Positions 1 to 10,500 of a stretch of 64,000 bases of DNA are shown piece by piece (position 1 is the first letter of the stretch; each line of letters opens with the position of its first letter). A program made the translations under genes and the position numbers. The notes under the pieces were generated by a model. The model was not told the DNA's origin. It saw nothing but the letters and a program-made list of their open reading frames with translations, and searched no databases. Source of the DNA: an uncultured Lachnospiraceae bacterium. GTDB lineage: Bacteria; Bacillota; Clostridia; Lachnospirales; Lachnospiraceae. The stretch spans positions 40,783 through 104,782 of the forward strand of contig CAJUSJ010000003.1 in NCBI GenBank assembly GCA_910588865.1, read 5' to 3'.

Positions 1-78
1 GCAAAAACTTATCGATAATATTTTAACAATAATTCTCTTAAAACGCAATGGATTCATAGATTATTTTTTACCAAAAAG

Positions 79-94
79 TGTATATGGATATACA
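79..94. promoter_or_regulatory. Perfect AT-rich palindrome upstream of the hydroxylase operon
   Basis: Two 7-base arms (TGTATAT / ATATACA) separated by GG form a perfect inverted repeat about 105 bases before the first start codon. It could be an operator for the operon. Its binding protein cannot be inferred. The rest of 1-200 is AT-rich with no gene that I can support. Confidence 0.35.
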
Positions 95-200
95 AAAATA
101 ATGGGGAATGTGTCTCAGTATAGACGGAAAATAATCTGTAGATTTGTTAAAATTATATAGAAAATTATTGATCGGCTTACAGAAAGGAGAGGAGCATTAC

Positions 201-701
201 ATGGGCAGGGATTTGACGTTACATATCAATGGGCAGACCTACCAGTTTACCATTGGACGAAAGCTGGGACAAATTCCGGAATCAGAAACACTTTTAGAGA
301 CGCTCAGGGAGAGGATCGGGCTTACGGGAAGCAAGATGTCCTGCGGGCAGGGCGCATGCGGCTGCTGCGCGGTATTGATGGAGGGAAAAGCCGTGGCCTC
401 CTGCATCACCCTGACAGCGGAGTGTGAGGGGAAAGAGATCATTACCATTGAAGGCCTAAGCGATCCCGTTACAGGAGAGCTGGATCCCATTCAGGAGGCA
501 TTTCTGGAGCATAACGCGTTTCAGTGCGGATTCTGTACTCCCGGTATTATTATTGCCGTAAAATCATTGCTGAACAGCAACCCGGATCCTTCGGAGGATG
601 AGATCAAGGAGGCATTGTCCGGAAATTACTGCCGCTGCGTCAGCCACTACCAGGTGATCGAAGCAGTAAAATCCGTCTTAAAAGGAGGGAAAACAGCATG
701 A
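201..701 (+). CDS. Molybdenum hydroxylase [2Fe-2S] subunit (xanthine dehydrogenase type)
   Basis: This is the small iron-sulfur electron-transfer subunit of a xanthine dehydrogenase-family hydroxylase, about 166 aa, the usual length. An N-terminal plant-ferredoxin-like half carries the first cluster motif (CGQGACGCC followed by a later Cys). An all-helical C-terminal half carries the second (CGFCTPG and CRC). I start it at the ATG at 201, behind GAAAGGAGAGGAG, rather than at an upstream in-frame TTG at 144. It overlaps the next gene by 4 bases (ATGA), so translation is coupled. It passes electrons from the molybdenum centre of the next gene's product to the flavoprotein encoded third. The exact substrate (purine or other heterocycle) is not readable. 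Confidence 0.93.
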   Translation: MGRDLTLHINGQTYQFTIGRKLGQIPESETLLETLRERIGLTGSKMSCGQGACGCCAVLMEGKAVASCITLTAECEGKEIITIEGLSDPVTGELDPIQEAFLEHNAFQCGFCTPGIIIAVKSLLNSNPDPSEDEIKEALSGNYCRCVSHYQVIEAVKSVLKGGKTA

Positions 702-2989
702 CAGAATACCGCCATATCGGAAAGGTCCGCCGCCGTCAAGATGGCCGGGCCATTGTAACAGGAAAAGCCATTTACTGTGATGATATAAAGCTCAACAACG
801 CTTGTGTCGCGAAGATTCTCCACAGTCCCTATCCTCACGGGGAGATCATTTCCATTGATACTTCCGCGGCAGAGGCTCTGCCGGGAGTAAAAGCCGTGAT
901 GACCTATAAAAACGCCCCGGCATGGAAAACAGGTGTGCCGGCTCACAGGCCGGTTATGGATCAGCATGTGCGTTTTACCGGTGATCCCGTGGCAGCGGTG
1001 GCGGCCATTTCCCCCCAGGTCGCGGAGGAGGCCCTGGAGCTGATCAAGGTAGAGTATAAGGTTCTGCCTCCTGTTTTTGACGTGGAGGACGCCATTAAGC
1101 CAGGAGCGCCGGAGGTGTACCGCAAAGAAGACAATATTGAGTCCAAAGGCTTTCATTACGAGAACAACTGTCTGCCCCCGGGAAGCTGGTTTGAGGGAAA
1201 TGATCCGCCGTTTTACAAGATCCAGGAAGGGGATGTGGAAAAAGGCTTTGCTGACAGCGATGTTGTGGTAGAGGGTAAGGTTTCCTATACATGGACATTT
1301 CCGGGAGCGCCGGAGTCGCCTTTTATCGCGGCTGGCTGGGATGATGAGACCCATGTAAGCGTGTGGGCTTCTTCCCAGGGCCCCAATATGGTGGCAAGAC
1401 CCTTAGCGGCCACCATCGGCGCCCATATCAATGTCACAACCCCCAATGTAGGGGGAAGCTACGGCAACAAAGACGCCCTGGGATACGTGGCCATGATGAT
1501 CGTGGCCCTGGCAAAGATAGCGGGCTGTACAGTGAAGTACGCCATGACAAAAGAGGAGCACCTGCTGTTTTACGAGAGACGTCTTAACAACAAGTTTATC
1601 GGCAGGATCGGCATCACGAAAGACGGAAAAGTGCAGGCTCTTCAGGGAGACTGGCTGGTGGGAACCGGCGCGGGCTCGGAGCTGACCCAGGGACAGGTGG
1701 CAGAGGGCCTGGGAGAGCTTCACCTTGTTCTCAACAAGACCTTGAACTGGGATATAGAGGCCAAGGTAGTGGTATCCAACATGATCCCCGTAGGCATTGC
1801 CAGAGGGTTTGGGGGCCAGGAACTGAAATCCTGCGCGCTCCACCTGCTCAACCGGGGGTTAAAGCAGATTGACATGGATCCGGTTACATTTTTTAAGAAG
1901 AATTTCTGTCAGGCAGGTGATGAGTATTACTGGAGAACCGGCCACAAATACAGCAACCCGGTGATCAATTATGATAAATGCTTTGATGTGGCTGCCGAGA
2001 AGTTTGGATGGCAGGAGAAATGGAAAGGCTGGGGAGTGCCCACCTGCGTGGAAGGGAACAAGGCATATGGCGTGGGCTTCAGCCTTCACAGCAGCGGCGA
2101 TCCCCAGAGTGATGAGACCTTTGCCTATGTGAGGCTGGAAAATGACCAGGTGATGGTTCACTGTGCGGTTTCCCAGTTCGGCAACGGCCAGAGGCTGGCC
2201 CTGGCAAAGACAGCGGCAGAGATCTTAAATGTTCCCATGGAAAATGTGACAGTCAATGACACAGATACCAGAACCGACCCCGCGGACTTTGGCGCGGCAG
2301 GCTCCCGGGAAACCATCACAGCCGGCGGCGCGGTGGGACAGGCAGCCATGGCGGCCAGAGAGAAACTGCTGGAAGAGGCGGCTGTTAAATTAGGATGCAA
2401 ACCAGAGGAATTGGATACAAAAGACCTGGTTGTATTTAAAAAAGAAGACCCTTCCGTGAGCCTTCCGTGGATGGCGGTCTGCCCCATGTATTATTCCATT
2501 ACCGGACAGGGCATGGTGGAAGGTGACTTTAACCATAACAACTGTGTCATGAACTTTGTGGAGGTGGAAGTGGATCTGGAGACAGGCCTGGCAAAGATTG
2601 TCAACGCGCTGAGCGCCTCGGATGTAGGTCAGGTCATCAATCCTATTGAGCTGAAGATGCAGTTTGAAGGAGGTCTTGGGTCCGCGGGCATGGATACGGG
2701 CCAGCTGGAGGAGATCATACTGGATACAAAGATCGGCCGTGTTATGACGCATAACATGATTGATTACAAGTGGAGACCATTTAACGAGCTTCCCAATTTC
2801 GATACATCGGTTCTGGAATCCCGGTTCCCCACAGCCAATCCCTTTGGAGCCATTGGCATTGGTGAGATTACCGGCGCGGCCGGTCCGGCGGCTGTTTTGA
2901 TGGCAATCGAGAATGCCATCGGCGGCGCTGAGATCAACGAGTACCCCGCGACTCCGGATAAGATTCTGAAAGCACTTGGAAAAGCATAG
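698..2989 (+). CDS. Molybdopterin-binding catalytic subunit of xanthine dehydrogenase-family hydroxylase
   Basis: This is the large catalytic subunit, 763 aa, normal for a separate Mo subunit. It hydroxylates a heterocyclic or purine-like substrate with water-derived oxygen. Visible landmarks are the N-terminal xanthine-oxidase a/b hammerhead domain, SSQGPN, the glycine-rich GGSYGNK cofactor loop, ARGFGGQE, and near the C-terminus GIGEITGAAGP. In that last motif E723 matches the catalytic Glu of the family. A GGAGGG ribosome-binding site precedes the ATG. It sits between the Fe-S and flavoprotein genes as in clostridial xdh operons. Substrate assignment as xanthine is by family only; related enzymes act on other purines or nicotinate. 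Confidence 0.92.
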   Translation: MTEYRHIGKVRRRQDGRAIVTGKAIYCDDIKLNNACVAKILHSPYPHGEIISIDTSAAEALPGVKAVMTYKNAPAWKTGVPAHRPVMDQHVRFTGDPVAAVAAISPQVAEEALELIKVEYKVLPPVFDVEDAIKPGAPEVYRKEDNIESKGFHYENNCLPPGSWFEGNDPPFYKIQEGDVEKGFADSDVVVEGKVSYTWTFPGAPESPFIAAGWDDETHVSVWASSQGPNMVARPLAATIGAHINVTTPNVGGSYGNKDALGYVAMMIVALAKIAGCTVKYAMTKEEHLLFYERRLNNKFIGRIGITKDGKVQALQGDWLVGTGAGSELTQGQVAEGLGELHLVLNKTLNWDIEAKVVVSNMIPVGIARGFGGQELKSCALHLLNRGLKQIDMDPVTFFKKNFCQAGDEYYWRTGHKYSNPVINYDKCFDVAAEKFGWQEKWKGWGVPTCVEGNKAYGVGFSLHSSGDPQSDETFAYVRLENDQVMVHCAVSQFGNGQRLALAKTAAEILNVPMENVTVNDTDTRTDPADFGAAGSRETITAGGAVGQAAMAAREKLLEEAAVKLGCKPEELDTKDLVVFKKEDPSVSLPWMAVCPMYYSITGQGMVEGDFNHNNCVMNFVEVEVDLETGLAKIVNALSASDVGQVINPIELKMQFEGGLGSAGMDTGQLEEIILDTKIGRVMTHNMIDYKWRPFNELPNFDTSVLESRFPTANPFGAIGIGEITGAAGPAAVLMAIENAIGGAEINEYPATPDKILKALGKA

Positions 2990-3004
2990 GAGGAGGTCAG
3001 TGGA

Positions 3005-5356
3005 ATGAAAAATTTTGAACATGTGAACGCGGAAAGCTTTGAAGCGGCGGCAAACAGTCTGACTTCCTATAAGAACGCCCAGCCTGTTGCCGGAGGAACC
3101 GATCTCGTAGGCGCTCTGAAAGAGAAGATTCTCCCGGAATACCCGGAAGCCATTGTCAACCTTAAGACCATCCCCGGTGCCGCGTATATCAGAGAGGAAG
3201 GCGAGAAAATCGCCGTAGGCGCTTTGACAAAATTAGCTGATATTGAGGAGTCGGATCTATTTAAAGGAGAACTGAAGGCAGTGGCGGAGGCGGCGCGCAG
3301 TGTGGCCACACCCATTATCCGCAACGCGGCTACCATAGGAGGCAATCTGTGCCAGGATGTCCGCTGCTGGTACTACCGTTATCCGGACTCCGTAGGAGGC
3401 CGCCTGGTATGCGCGAGAAAAGGCGGAGACCAGTGTTACGCGATCCAGGGAAGAAATCAGTATCATTCTGTTATGGGCGGCATGAAAGCCGGCAAGACCC
3501 CCTGTACTTTAGAATGTCCCGCGGGCACGGATATTCCCGGATACATGGCAAGGATCCGTGAAAATGACTGGGACGGCGCGGCGGAGATCATCATGGAAGT
3601 AAACCCTATGCCAATGCTGACCTCCAGGGTCTGTCCTCACAACTGCCAGACCGCCTGCAATCAGCGGGCCTACGGGGATTCTGTAAGTATCCATTCCGTA
3701 GAGCGGGCTCTTGGCGATCACATCCTGGCCAACACGGAAAAGTTTTACCAGAAACCTCAGAAAGAAACCGGTAAAAAGGTTGGGATCGTGGGCGGCGGAC
3801 CAGCGGGGCTTACGGCCGCTTATTTCTTAAGAAAAGCCGGACATAGGGTCACTGTCTATGAAAAGATGGAGGAGGCGGGAGGCGTCCTGATGTACGGGAT
3901 CCCGGAGTACAGACTGCCGAAACATTATGTGCGGGATCTGGTGAAAGCTCTGGCCGGAATGGGGATCATCTTTAAGACCAACACAGAGATTGGAAAAGAC
4001 TTGTCCCTGGAACAGGTAAAGGAAGCCAATGACACGGTATTTTTGGATACCGGAGCGTGGAAACAGCCCATCCTGGGCTTTGACGGGGAAAGCCTTACCC
4101 AGTTTGGCCTGAATTTCCTGGTGGAAGTAAAGAAGTTTATGACCAGGCAGATCGGCAGGGAGGTCCTTGTCTGCGGCGGCGGCAATGTGGCCATGGATGT
4201 GGCTCTGACCGCGGTTCGTCTGGGGGCTGAGAAAGTGAAGCTGGTCTGCTTAGAGAGCCGGGAGGAGATGCCGGCCTCCCGGGAGGAAATCGCCAGGGCG
4301 GAAGAAGAAGGTGTTGAGATTTTCAACGGCTGGGGATTAAAGCGGGTTCTCACAGACGATAAGGGAAAGGTCACAGGCTTAGAGAGCATGAGGTGCGTGT
4401 CTGTTACAGATGAGGAAGGACATTTTAACCCTGCTTACTCTGATGAGACACAGGTATTTTCTTCTGATTGCGTTATTCTGGCAACAGGACAGAAAGTTGA
4501 TACGGACTTTTTGGGAGAAAAATATAAAGAAGAGCTTAAGAGCGCGAAAGGCCTGATTCAGGTTGGTGAGCATAAAGACACCAGAGCGCCTGGAATCTAT
4601 GCGGGCGGAGACGCGGCGTCAGGTCCGTCGGTTGCCATTAAGGCTATCCGGGACGGAAGGATCGCAGCCAGAAGCATGAGCAAATATATGGGATTCCCTC
4701 TGGAAGACAGGAAAGAGGACAGAGGATTCCTGAAATTTGACCCGGGAAGGGTGGGCGTTACCAGCGCTGCCCTGGAGAAAGACACTCCGGTGGGCAGCAG
4801 GAGCTTGGAACAGGAGGACTCAGCCAGCCTGACCCTGGAAGAAGCAAGGGGGGAAGCGGGTCGCTGCATGAACTGCGGATGCTATTCTGTCAATGCTTCT
4901 GATATGGCTAATGTGATGGTAGCTTTAGGTGGGATTATCAAGACAACCGGCCATGAATTTACAGCGGAGGAATTCTTTGGAAACATGGATCCTTCCGGCA
5001 TTTTGGAGCCAGGAGAGCTGATAACAGAGATTCAGATTCCCAAATTAGCCGGATACCGCACAGGTTATCTGAAAATGCGCCTGAGGGAAGCCATCGACTT
5101 TGCCGTGACCGCCCTGGCATATGCCTACAAAGAGGAAAACGGTGTCATCACAGACGTGTGTCTGGCGGCAGGCGGTATCGCCCCTGTGCCGGTTCGCCTT
5201 ACGGAAGCGGAAAAAGTCATGACAGGAAAAGTAAAGTCCCTGGAACTGGTGGAGGAAGCGTTCGCGCTGGCTGTAAAAGACGGGAACCCTATGGAGGAGA
5301 ACCGGTATAAGCTGCAGGAACTGAAGGCCCAGCTGGCCCGTTCCTTAGAATTTTGA
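3005..5356 (+). CDS. FAD subunit of the hydroxylase with a nested GltD-like NAD(P) oxidoreductase
   Basis: The protein has 783 aa, against about 290 for an ordinary XDH flavoprotein. Residues 1-155 are the CoxM/XDH FAD domain (VAGGTDL near 28-34, TIGGNL near 110-115). At about residue 165 it is interrupted by a GltD/DpyD-like module. This has N-terminal Fe-S cysteines (C167, C171, C210, C214, C218), a first dinucleotide fold (G263-x-G265-x-x-G268), a second one (GGGN near 391-394), and ATGQ and GGDAASGP. The FAD-domain C-terminal part resumes at about 630-783. The start ATG follows AGGAGG. The product probably takes electrons from the Fe-S subunit and hands them to NAD(P), or the reverse. The arrangement is known in clostridial hydroxylases, but its physiological acceptor here is inference. 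Confidence 0.85.
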   Translation: MKNFEHVNAESFEAAANSLTSYKNAQPVAGGTDLVGALKEKILPEYPEAIVNLKTIPGAAYIREEGEKIAVGALTKLADIEESDLFKGELKAVAEAARSVATPIIRNAATIGGNLCQDVRCWYYRYPDSVGGRLVCARKGGDQCYAIQGRNQYHSVMGGMKAGKTPCTLECPAGTDIPGYMARIRENDWDGAAEIIMEVNPMPMLTSRVCPHNCQTACNQRAYGDSVSIHSVERALGDHILANTEKFYQKPQKETGKKVGIVGGGPAGLTAAYFLRKAGHRVTVYEKMEEAGGVLMYGIPEYRLPKHYVRDLVKALAGMGIIFKTNTEIGKDLSLEQVKEANDTVFLDTGAWKQPILGFDGESLTQFGLNFLVEVKKFMTRQIGREVLVCGGGNVAMDVALTAVRLGAEKVKLVCLESREEMPASREEIARAEEEGVEIFNGWGLKRVLTDDKGKVTGLESMRCVSVTDEEGHFNPAYSDETQVFSSDCVILATGQKVDTDFLGEKYKEELKSAKGLIQVGEHKDTRAPGIYAGGDAASGPSVAIKAIRDGRIAARSMSKYMGFPLEDRKEDRGFLKFDPGRVGVTSAALEKDTPVGSRSLEQEDSASLTLEEARGEAGRCMNCGCYSVNASDMANVMVALGGIIKTTGHEFTAEEFFGNMDPSGILEPGELITEIQIPKLAGYRTGYLKMRLREAIDFAVTALAYAYKEENGVITDVCLAAGGIAPVPVRLTEAEKVMTGKVKSLELVEEAFALAVKDGNPMEENRYKLQELKAQLARSLEF

Positions 5357-5361
5357 CAGAA

Positions 5362-5391
5362 TTTCCCCCGACTTAAAAAGGTTGGGGGAAG
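5362..5391 (+). terminator. Hairpin between the flavoprotein gene and its paralogue
   Basis: TTTCCCCCGAC and GTTGGGGGAA pair around a short A/T loop just after the stop codon, followed by the T-rich GTTTGTTTAA. It is a weak or partial intrinsic terminator and could reduce expression of the downstream paralogue. Confidence 0.5.
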
Positions 5392-5406
5392 TTTGTTTAA
5401 GAAAGT

Positions 5407-7026
5407 GTGGGAAAAATGCGGGATGAGAAAAGACAGATTGTGGACCAGGAAGACGTAATTGTGGTGGGATCGGATGTGACATTGGGGGAATTGCTGGCTT
5501 CCGAATATATCCGTACCCAGGCAAAAGCGTTGGCTGACGGAATACGGGAGGATCTGAGACATGGGCTGGCAGAGAAAAACGGGCCCATAAGACAAATATT
5601 TTTTCAGGACATATCCTGTGGATGCCGGAACAGGGGACAGGCTCCCTGCCAGAAGGACGGAGGCCGCGGCTGCCATGGAGTGACTGGGGAAAACCACAAC
5701 CTTTCAATAATGGGAAGCATAAAGGTTGGGACACCATCCTGCCAGCAGGCCTGCCCTGTGGGAGTGGACATTCCCGCTGTGCTGGAGCACATGAGAGACG
5801 GAGATCGGCTAAAGGCCCAGCGGACTTTGATGAAATACCATCCAATGGCCCAGACAGTCTGCCTGCTGTGCGGGCGCTGCCGTTCCCGTTGTGTCCGGGC
5901 TGTAGAGGATGAAGGTGTGGCGGCGGAAAAGATCATGTACTGGCTGGGGGCGGATGTGGGAAAACATCCAGAGATCTTTTTTATCCAGCCTTCTGGCGAC
6001 AGTGAGAAGTGGATCGCTTTGGAGGAGATTACGATCTCGGGGTTAGCTGCCGCCTACTACCTGCGCAGGATGGGAAACCACATTGTTTTTTTACAAGAAA
6101 AAGAGCCAGGGCAGGTTCTGTCTCCTTATGGCCAGGATCTGGCGGACGCCATGAAAAATTCCTTGGAAGTCTACATGAACAATTTAAGGTATATGGGGGT
6201 TGTGTTCGAAAAACAGGCCATGGATGAGGCGGATAGGCGCTATGCTTTTGACCAGAGGCTTTCATTGGGCCCGGACAGGCAGGGGAAAGGGCTTTGGGAC
6301 CTGCTTGAAGAGATTTGTCATGGCGTAAAAACGGCCAACAACATAAATCTGGATCTTGGCCTGAAATCCTACTTAGAACCCATGGGACCGCTGGGAAGAT
6401 TCCGGTTTGAGGGGGTAGAGGAGCTGCCCTTGGAGTGGGAAACACTGGTTGAAGATACAGGGGAGGAGATTGTAAGGAAGGAAGCTTCCCGGTGCGGGAC
6501 CTGCGGTTGCTTTGGGGTCAGTGAAAGCCGGACAGGGGCCGCGTTGTTCATGCTGGAGACCAAGATCCATACCAGCCAGAGGGTCATCCGGGCACAGGAC
6601 TACTTTGCCCGCGTCAGCCCGTGGGAGCAATTGAAGCCAGAAGAAGACATAGTCTGTCTGGAGATTCCCAAAAGCGGCGATTTTGTAAGCGGATGCGTCT
6701 TTGAGCAGGAAATCACCTTGGCATATGCCTTTTTGGGGACATCTGGAAACCTGGCGGACTTAAGGATGACCTTTGGAGGAGTCGCCCCGGTTCCCATAAG
6801 ATTGACAGAGGCGGAAAAAAGGCTGAGAGGAAAATCTTTGTCAGCACTGTCTGCTGAAGGCGAGGCTTTGTGTATTATGGATATGTTAATGCCCAGGATT
6901 GTTTTAATGAAAATGAACAGGGAAAAAACAGAGAGGATGCAAAGATTGCTGGCCAGGGCATTGGAGGTCTGTGTCCATTCAGCGGCACAGCCTGGGAAAC
7001 ATGATCTTTTAGAAGAAAATATGTGA
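5407..7026 (+). CDS. Degenerate paralogue of the nested XDH-FAD/GltD-like flavoprotein
   Basis: This is an intact 539-aa frame that aligns along its length with the preceding 783-aa flavoprotein but in shortened form. The first third recalls the FAD domain (a GGRGC..GENHNLSIMGS stretch matches GGDQC..GRNQYHSVMGG). It then has a cysteine-rich segment (SCQQACPVGVDIP, CLLCGRCRSRC) and a residual AAYYLRRMG. It ends with a well-kept CGTCGC and GGVAPVPIRLTEAEKRLRG segment. The VAGGTDL and TIGGN flavin motifs, the GxGxxG loop and most of the second nucleotide-binding fold are missing. It starts at GTG 5407 or ATG 5416 with only a weak ribosome-binding site. It may be a decaying duplicate or a partner that binds Fe-S clusters without pyridine nucleotide. 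Confidence 0.7.
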   Translation: MGKMRDEKRQIVDQEDVIVVGSDVTLGELLASEYIRTQAKALADGIREDLRHGLAEKNGPIRQIFFQDISCGCRNRGQAPCQKDGGRGCHGVTGENHNLSIMGSIKVGTPSCQQACPVGVDIPAVLEHMRDGDRLKAQRTLMKYHPMAQTVCLLCGRCRSRCVRAVEDEGVAAEKIMYWLGADVGKHPEIFFIQPSGDSEKWIALEEITISGLAAAYYLRRMGNHIVFLQEKEPGQVLSPYGQDLADAMKNSLEVYMNNLRYMGVVFEKQAMDEADRRYAFDQRLSLGPDRQGKGLWDLLEEICHGVKTANNINLDLGLKSYLEPMGPLGRFRFEGVEELPLEWETLVEDTGEEIVRKEASRCGTCGCFGVSESRTGAALFMLETKIHTSQRVIRAQDYFARVSPWEQLKPEEDIVCLEIPKSGDFVSGCVFEQEITLAYAFLGTSGNLADLRMTFGGVAPVPIRLTEAEKRLRGKSLSALSAEGEALCIMDMLMPRIVLMKMNREKTERMQRLLARALEVCVHSAAQPGKHDLLEENM

Positions 7027-7030
7027 TCCA

Positions 7031-7226
7031 TTTTTTGGATATATCATTTTTTCAAGCCGTTCGGCTAAAGAATACAGGATCAGAAGATCATTTTCAGAAA
7101 GGGTCTTAAGTTTGTCCAGAAGTGTCTGAAGAAGAGGCGGATTGACACTGCCTTCGTCAAAGAAGTCTTTCGGGGTCACTTCCAGGTAATCGGGGATGGC
7201 GAGGAATTCGGTCATGCTGGGCAGAG
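7031..7226 (-). pseudogene. Truncated copy of the XRE regulator gene found at 11393-11701
   Basis: On the minus strand this stretch encodes the C-terminal 60-odd residues of the 11393-11701 regulator almost unchanged (from LPSMTEFLAI to SLAERLEK). The N-terminal helix-turn-helix is gone; similarity ends abruptly at 7226. At its other end, the 17 bases at 7031-7047 match 11308-11324, but about 70 bases present in the full copy are missing. The deletion lies between two TCATTT repeats. With the full copy it forms direct repeats on either side of the TIR/TPR gene. Confidence 0.8.
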
Positions 7227-7435
7227 GGATTTTATTTCCGCCAGTAGATGAATTAACAATTAACATCAGGGCATATCTATGATTAGTTAATGCCGCTGTG
7301 TACGGCAACTGTCAGGACAGGAAGCATTCTGTGAGGAGCAGAGTGCTTCTTTCCCAGTGCGGTCCTCTCTCCCAGAATCTGAGAACAGCTATATCCCTGT
7401 CCGCCTGTTTTTCACCGGAAATGACGAAATTTTTC
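7227..7435. other. Gene-free stretch before the TIR/TPR gene
   Basis: No coding frame with family resemblance is visible. An imperfect hairpin at about 7321-7350 (GAAGCA..CTG / CAG..TGCTTC) is the only structure I see. Confidence 0.4.
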
Positions 7436-7464
7436 TTGTAGTGTTACTGTCGAAATGCTAAAGT
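7436..7464 (+). promoter_or_regulatory. Putative sigma-A promoter of the TIR/TPR gene
   Basis: TTGTAG (7436-7441), a 17-base spacer and TAAAGT (7459-7464) lie 60 bases before the start codon. It is a moderate match and suggests that the gene is transcribed on its own. Confidence 0.45.
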
Positions 7465-7523
7465 AAAATCAGCAGCCTACCAAGGGAAAATTTTTTGCCA
7501 CATGTACAAAGGAGGTCTTTTCG

Positions 7524-10500
7524 TTGGAATTAACATGTAAAATCCAGGGAAACTCAGATTCAAAGGGAAAGCCAAAAGTTTATTTCTTTGCCCATCCCGA
7601 CGATTACCCGCTTTATTTTGAGGCAATCGCCAGAGATATCTTCGCGACACAGAATTGCGCGATCTATTATGACCCGCGGCCTGACCAGGAGTATGACCGG
7701 GAGGAACTTTACTTTCAGCTGGGGCTGATGCAGCTTTTTGTCTTTCCGGTTACCACCCGCTTTCTCTGTCAGCCAAACAGAGCGCGGGAGGTAGAATTGC
7801 CTTTTGCCCTGGAGCGCCATATCCCTCTGCTCCCTCTTATGCAGGAGTCCGGACTTGAAGAACTTTTTAATAAAACCTGCGGTTCCATTCAGATCCTGGG
7901 ACGGGACGAGGTAATGGATGAAAAATCTATAGCGGGCAATGTGTTAAGCTACCCGGAGAAACTAAAACATTTCCTTAATTCGGTGCTAATAGGAGATGAA
8001 CTCGCCTCCCGGGTGCGATCGGCTTTCGACGCGTATGTGTTCTTAAGCTACCGAAAAAAAGACAGAACCTACGCTCAGAAACTGATGCGTCTGATCCATC
8101 ATGATGATTTTTGCCGTGATATTGCCATCTGGTACGACGAATTCTTAGCCCCTGGGGAAGATTTTAACGCTGCTATCTCCAAAGCCCTGGAAAAAAGCGA
8201 TATTTTTACCCTCACAGTGACTCCCAGACTTCTGGAAGACGAAAATTATGTCATGACTCAAGAGTATCCCATGGCCAAAAGTGCCGACAAGCCTGTCCTG
8301 CCTGTGGAGATGATTCAAACAGAGCCAAATAAACTCAAAGCGAACTATCAAGGGATCGACGACTGCGTCGACGCGGGGGATCAGGCCGCTCTGTCCGATT
8401 TCTTCAAAAAAAATCTGCGGGATATTGCCGTGAGGGAGAACGATCAGGATCCTGAGCATAATTTCCTTATCGGGCTTGCCTATCTTGGCGGCATTGACAT
8501 GGAGGTGGATTTAAAAAAGGCCGCCTCCCTCATAACCGGGGCTGCCCAGGCCGGTCTGCCTGAAGCCATGGAGCGTCTTACACAAATGTACAAAAACGGC
8601 ATGGGTGTGGAGAGGAATTACCGCAAGGCCGCCGAATGGCAGGAAAAACTGGCAGAATGCTGGAAATCCCGGCATAATAACGAAGAGTGGGCCAAAGCCT
8701 TGATGCAGCTGGGAGACGATTGGTATGAAATTCGGGAACTGGCCCGCGCCCAAAGGGCTTATGAAGAGCTGCAACAAGCGGTGAAGGGTGCGGAGAAGGA
8801 ACTCAGCGATCGATATCAGCCCTATATTTGGGCCCGCTTAGGGGACGTATACCGCGAGAGCGGAATGCCCGACAAGGCCCTGTCCCGATATCATTTCGCG
8901 ACACCCTATCAGCACGAGAGGCCTGAAATTGCCTGCTATATTCATGACCGTATGGGTGACATCTATATAGAAAAAGGAGATTTCGAGAACGCGGGGCGAA
9001 TCTGCCAAGAAAATCTGGAAATTTGTAAAGAAAGGATGAGTCGAGAGACGTCCATAGAGTGCTATAAGTCTCTTATCAACGCTTTCCTGAAGGCAGGCGA
9101 CGTCTTACTGGCACAGGAAAATATATCCGAAGCAAGGGAGCAATACAATCAGGCGCTCCTGACTGCCCGTCAAATGTCCCAGGAAATCTGTCAGGACATC
9201 CGCGGTCCGGAGATTCTCCGCGGCTTAGCTCTCTGTCTTCGCAAGCTGGGCGACGCGGCGGCTGTTGAGAATTCGGATGCGGCAGAGTCCTTTTACAGAC
9301 AAAGCCTTGATTATACCAGGCGTCTTGAACAGCAGACCGAGAGCATACGCTCCAGGGAAGAACTCTCCTACACCCTTGGCAGGCTTGGCGATATTCTGAA
9401 AAGAAAAGGTGCCCTGACAGAGGCCGCGGACTGCTATAGGCAGAGCATGGAGATCCGCAAAAGACTAGCCATAGAGACCCGGACCATAGCGAACAGAACC
9501 GCCCTGGCCCGCTGCTATGAGCGGGCCGCATCCATCGACGAGGAGCTGGGACACAAAGAAGAAGCCTCTCTTTTCTACAGTTTAGCCGAAGAAATCAGAC
9601 AAGGGCTGCCCCGGAAGGCCCGTGAGGCCCACGAATTCTCCAAAGAACCGGCGGCAGACAGGCAGCCCTCACCCGCCCTTTCCCCTCAGGACGATACACA
9701 AGAGTCGGACCCGGCGACTATATCGGTCTCCTCTAGGGATTATCTTCACACCGGTGATTTAAAGAATGCGGTCAGACTCTGGTATCAGGAAAACTCGATT
9801 CCCTCACCTCTGGAGGAAGGCAGCGCGGACGGCCTCAATCAGGCCTATTCCCTATACCAATCCGCTTTCCGGCATCATGCCGCCGGAAACACTGAGGCTG
9901 CCAAGGAGGCGCTGCTGAAAAGCATCGATATTTACTCCCGATATACACGGCTCCATTATAGCGGCATCGACGAGGCTCATTCCCATGCCTGTGTCCTTTT
10001 GGGAGATCTGTTTGATGAGGAAGACGAAACCCTGGCAGCCATACCCTTTTACGAAAAGGCCTTACTCCTTGTCCTGTCCTACGAACAGGAAAGCCCCTCT
10101 GGATTACAGCTTTTTGAAATCGCGCAGGCAGCCGCCGGTCTATGCCGCGTCTACATGGCCGTATATCCATCCGCCGCGATGATTCTTGGAAAAAAAGCCG
10201 CGGGCCTGTTCCAGGCGCTCCTTGGACATCTGGGGGAAGAAAATGATGTTGAGTTACATAAATCCCTTTCCGCCACATGGCACAATATAGGCGAAATCGC
10301 GGAGAACTCTGGGGATTTGGAGACCGCCGTCTCCTACTTCCTTGAATCCGTTCACCATTCCGGAGAGTATTATGCGGCAACCGGAAACCCGGATGTTCTC
10401 TTCGATATCGTGGAGGATCACCACAAAGCAGGAAAATGCTTCCAGCGCTCAGGCAATTATCCTGAGGCCAGAAAGCAGGAAGCTCACTGCCTTGCTGTGA

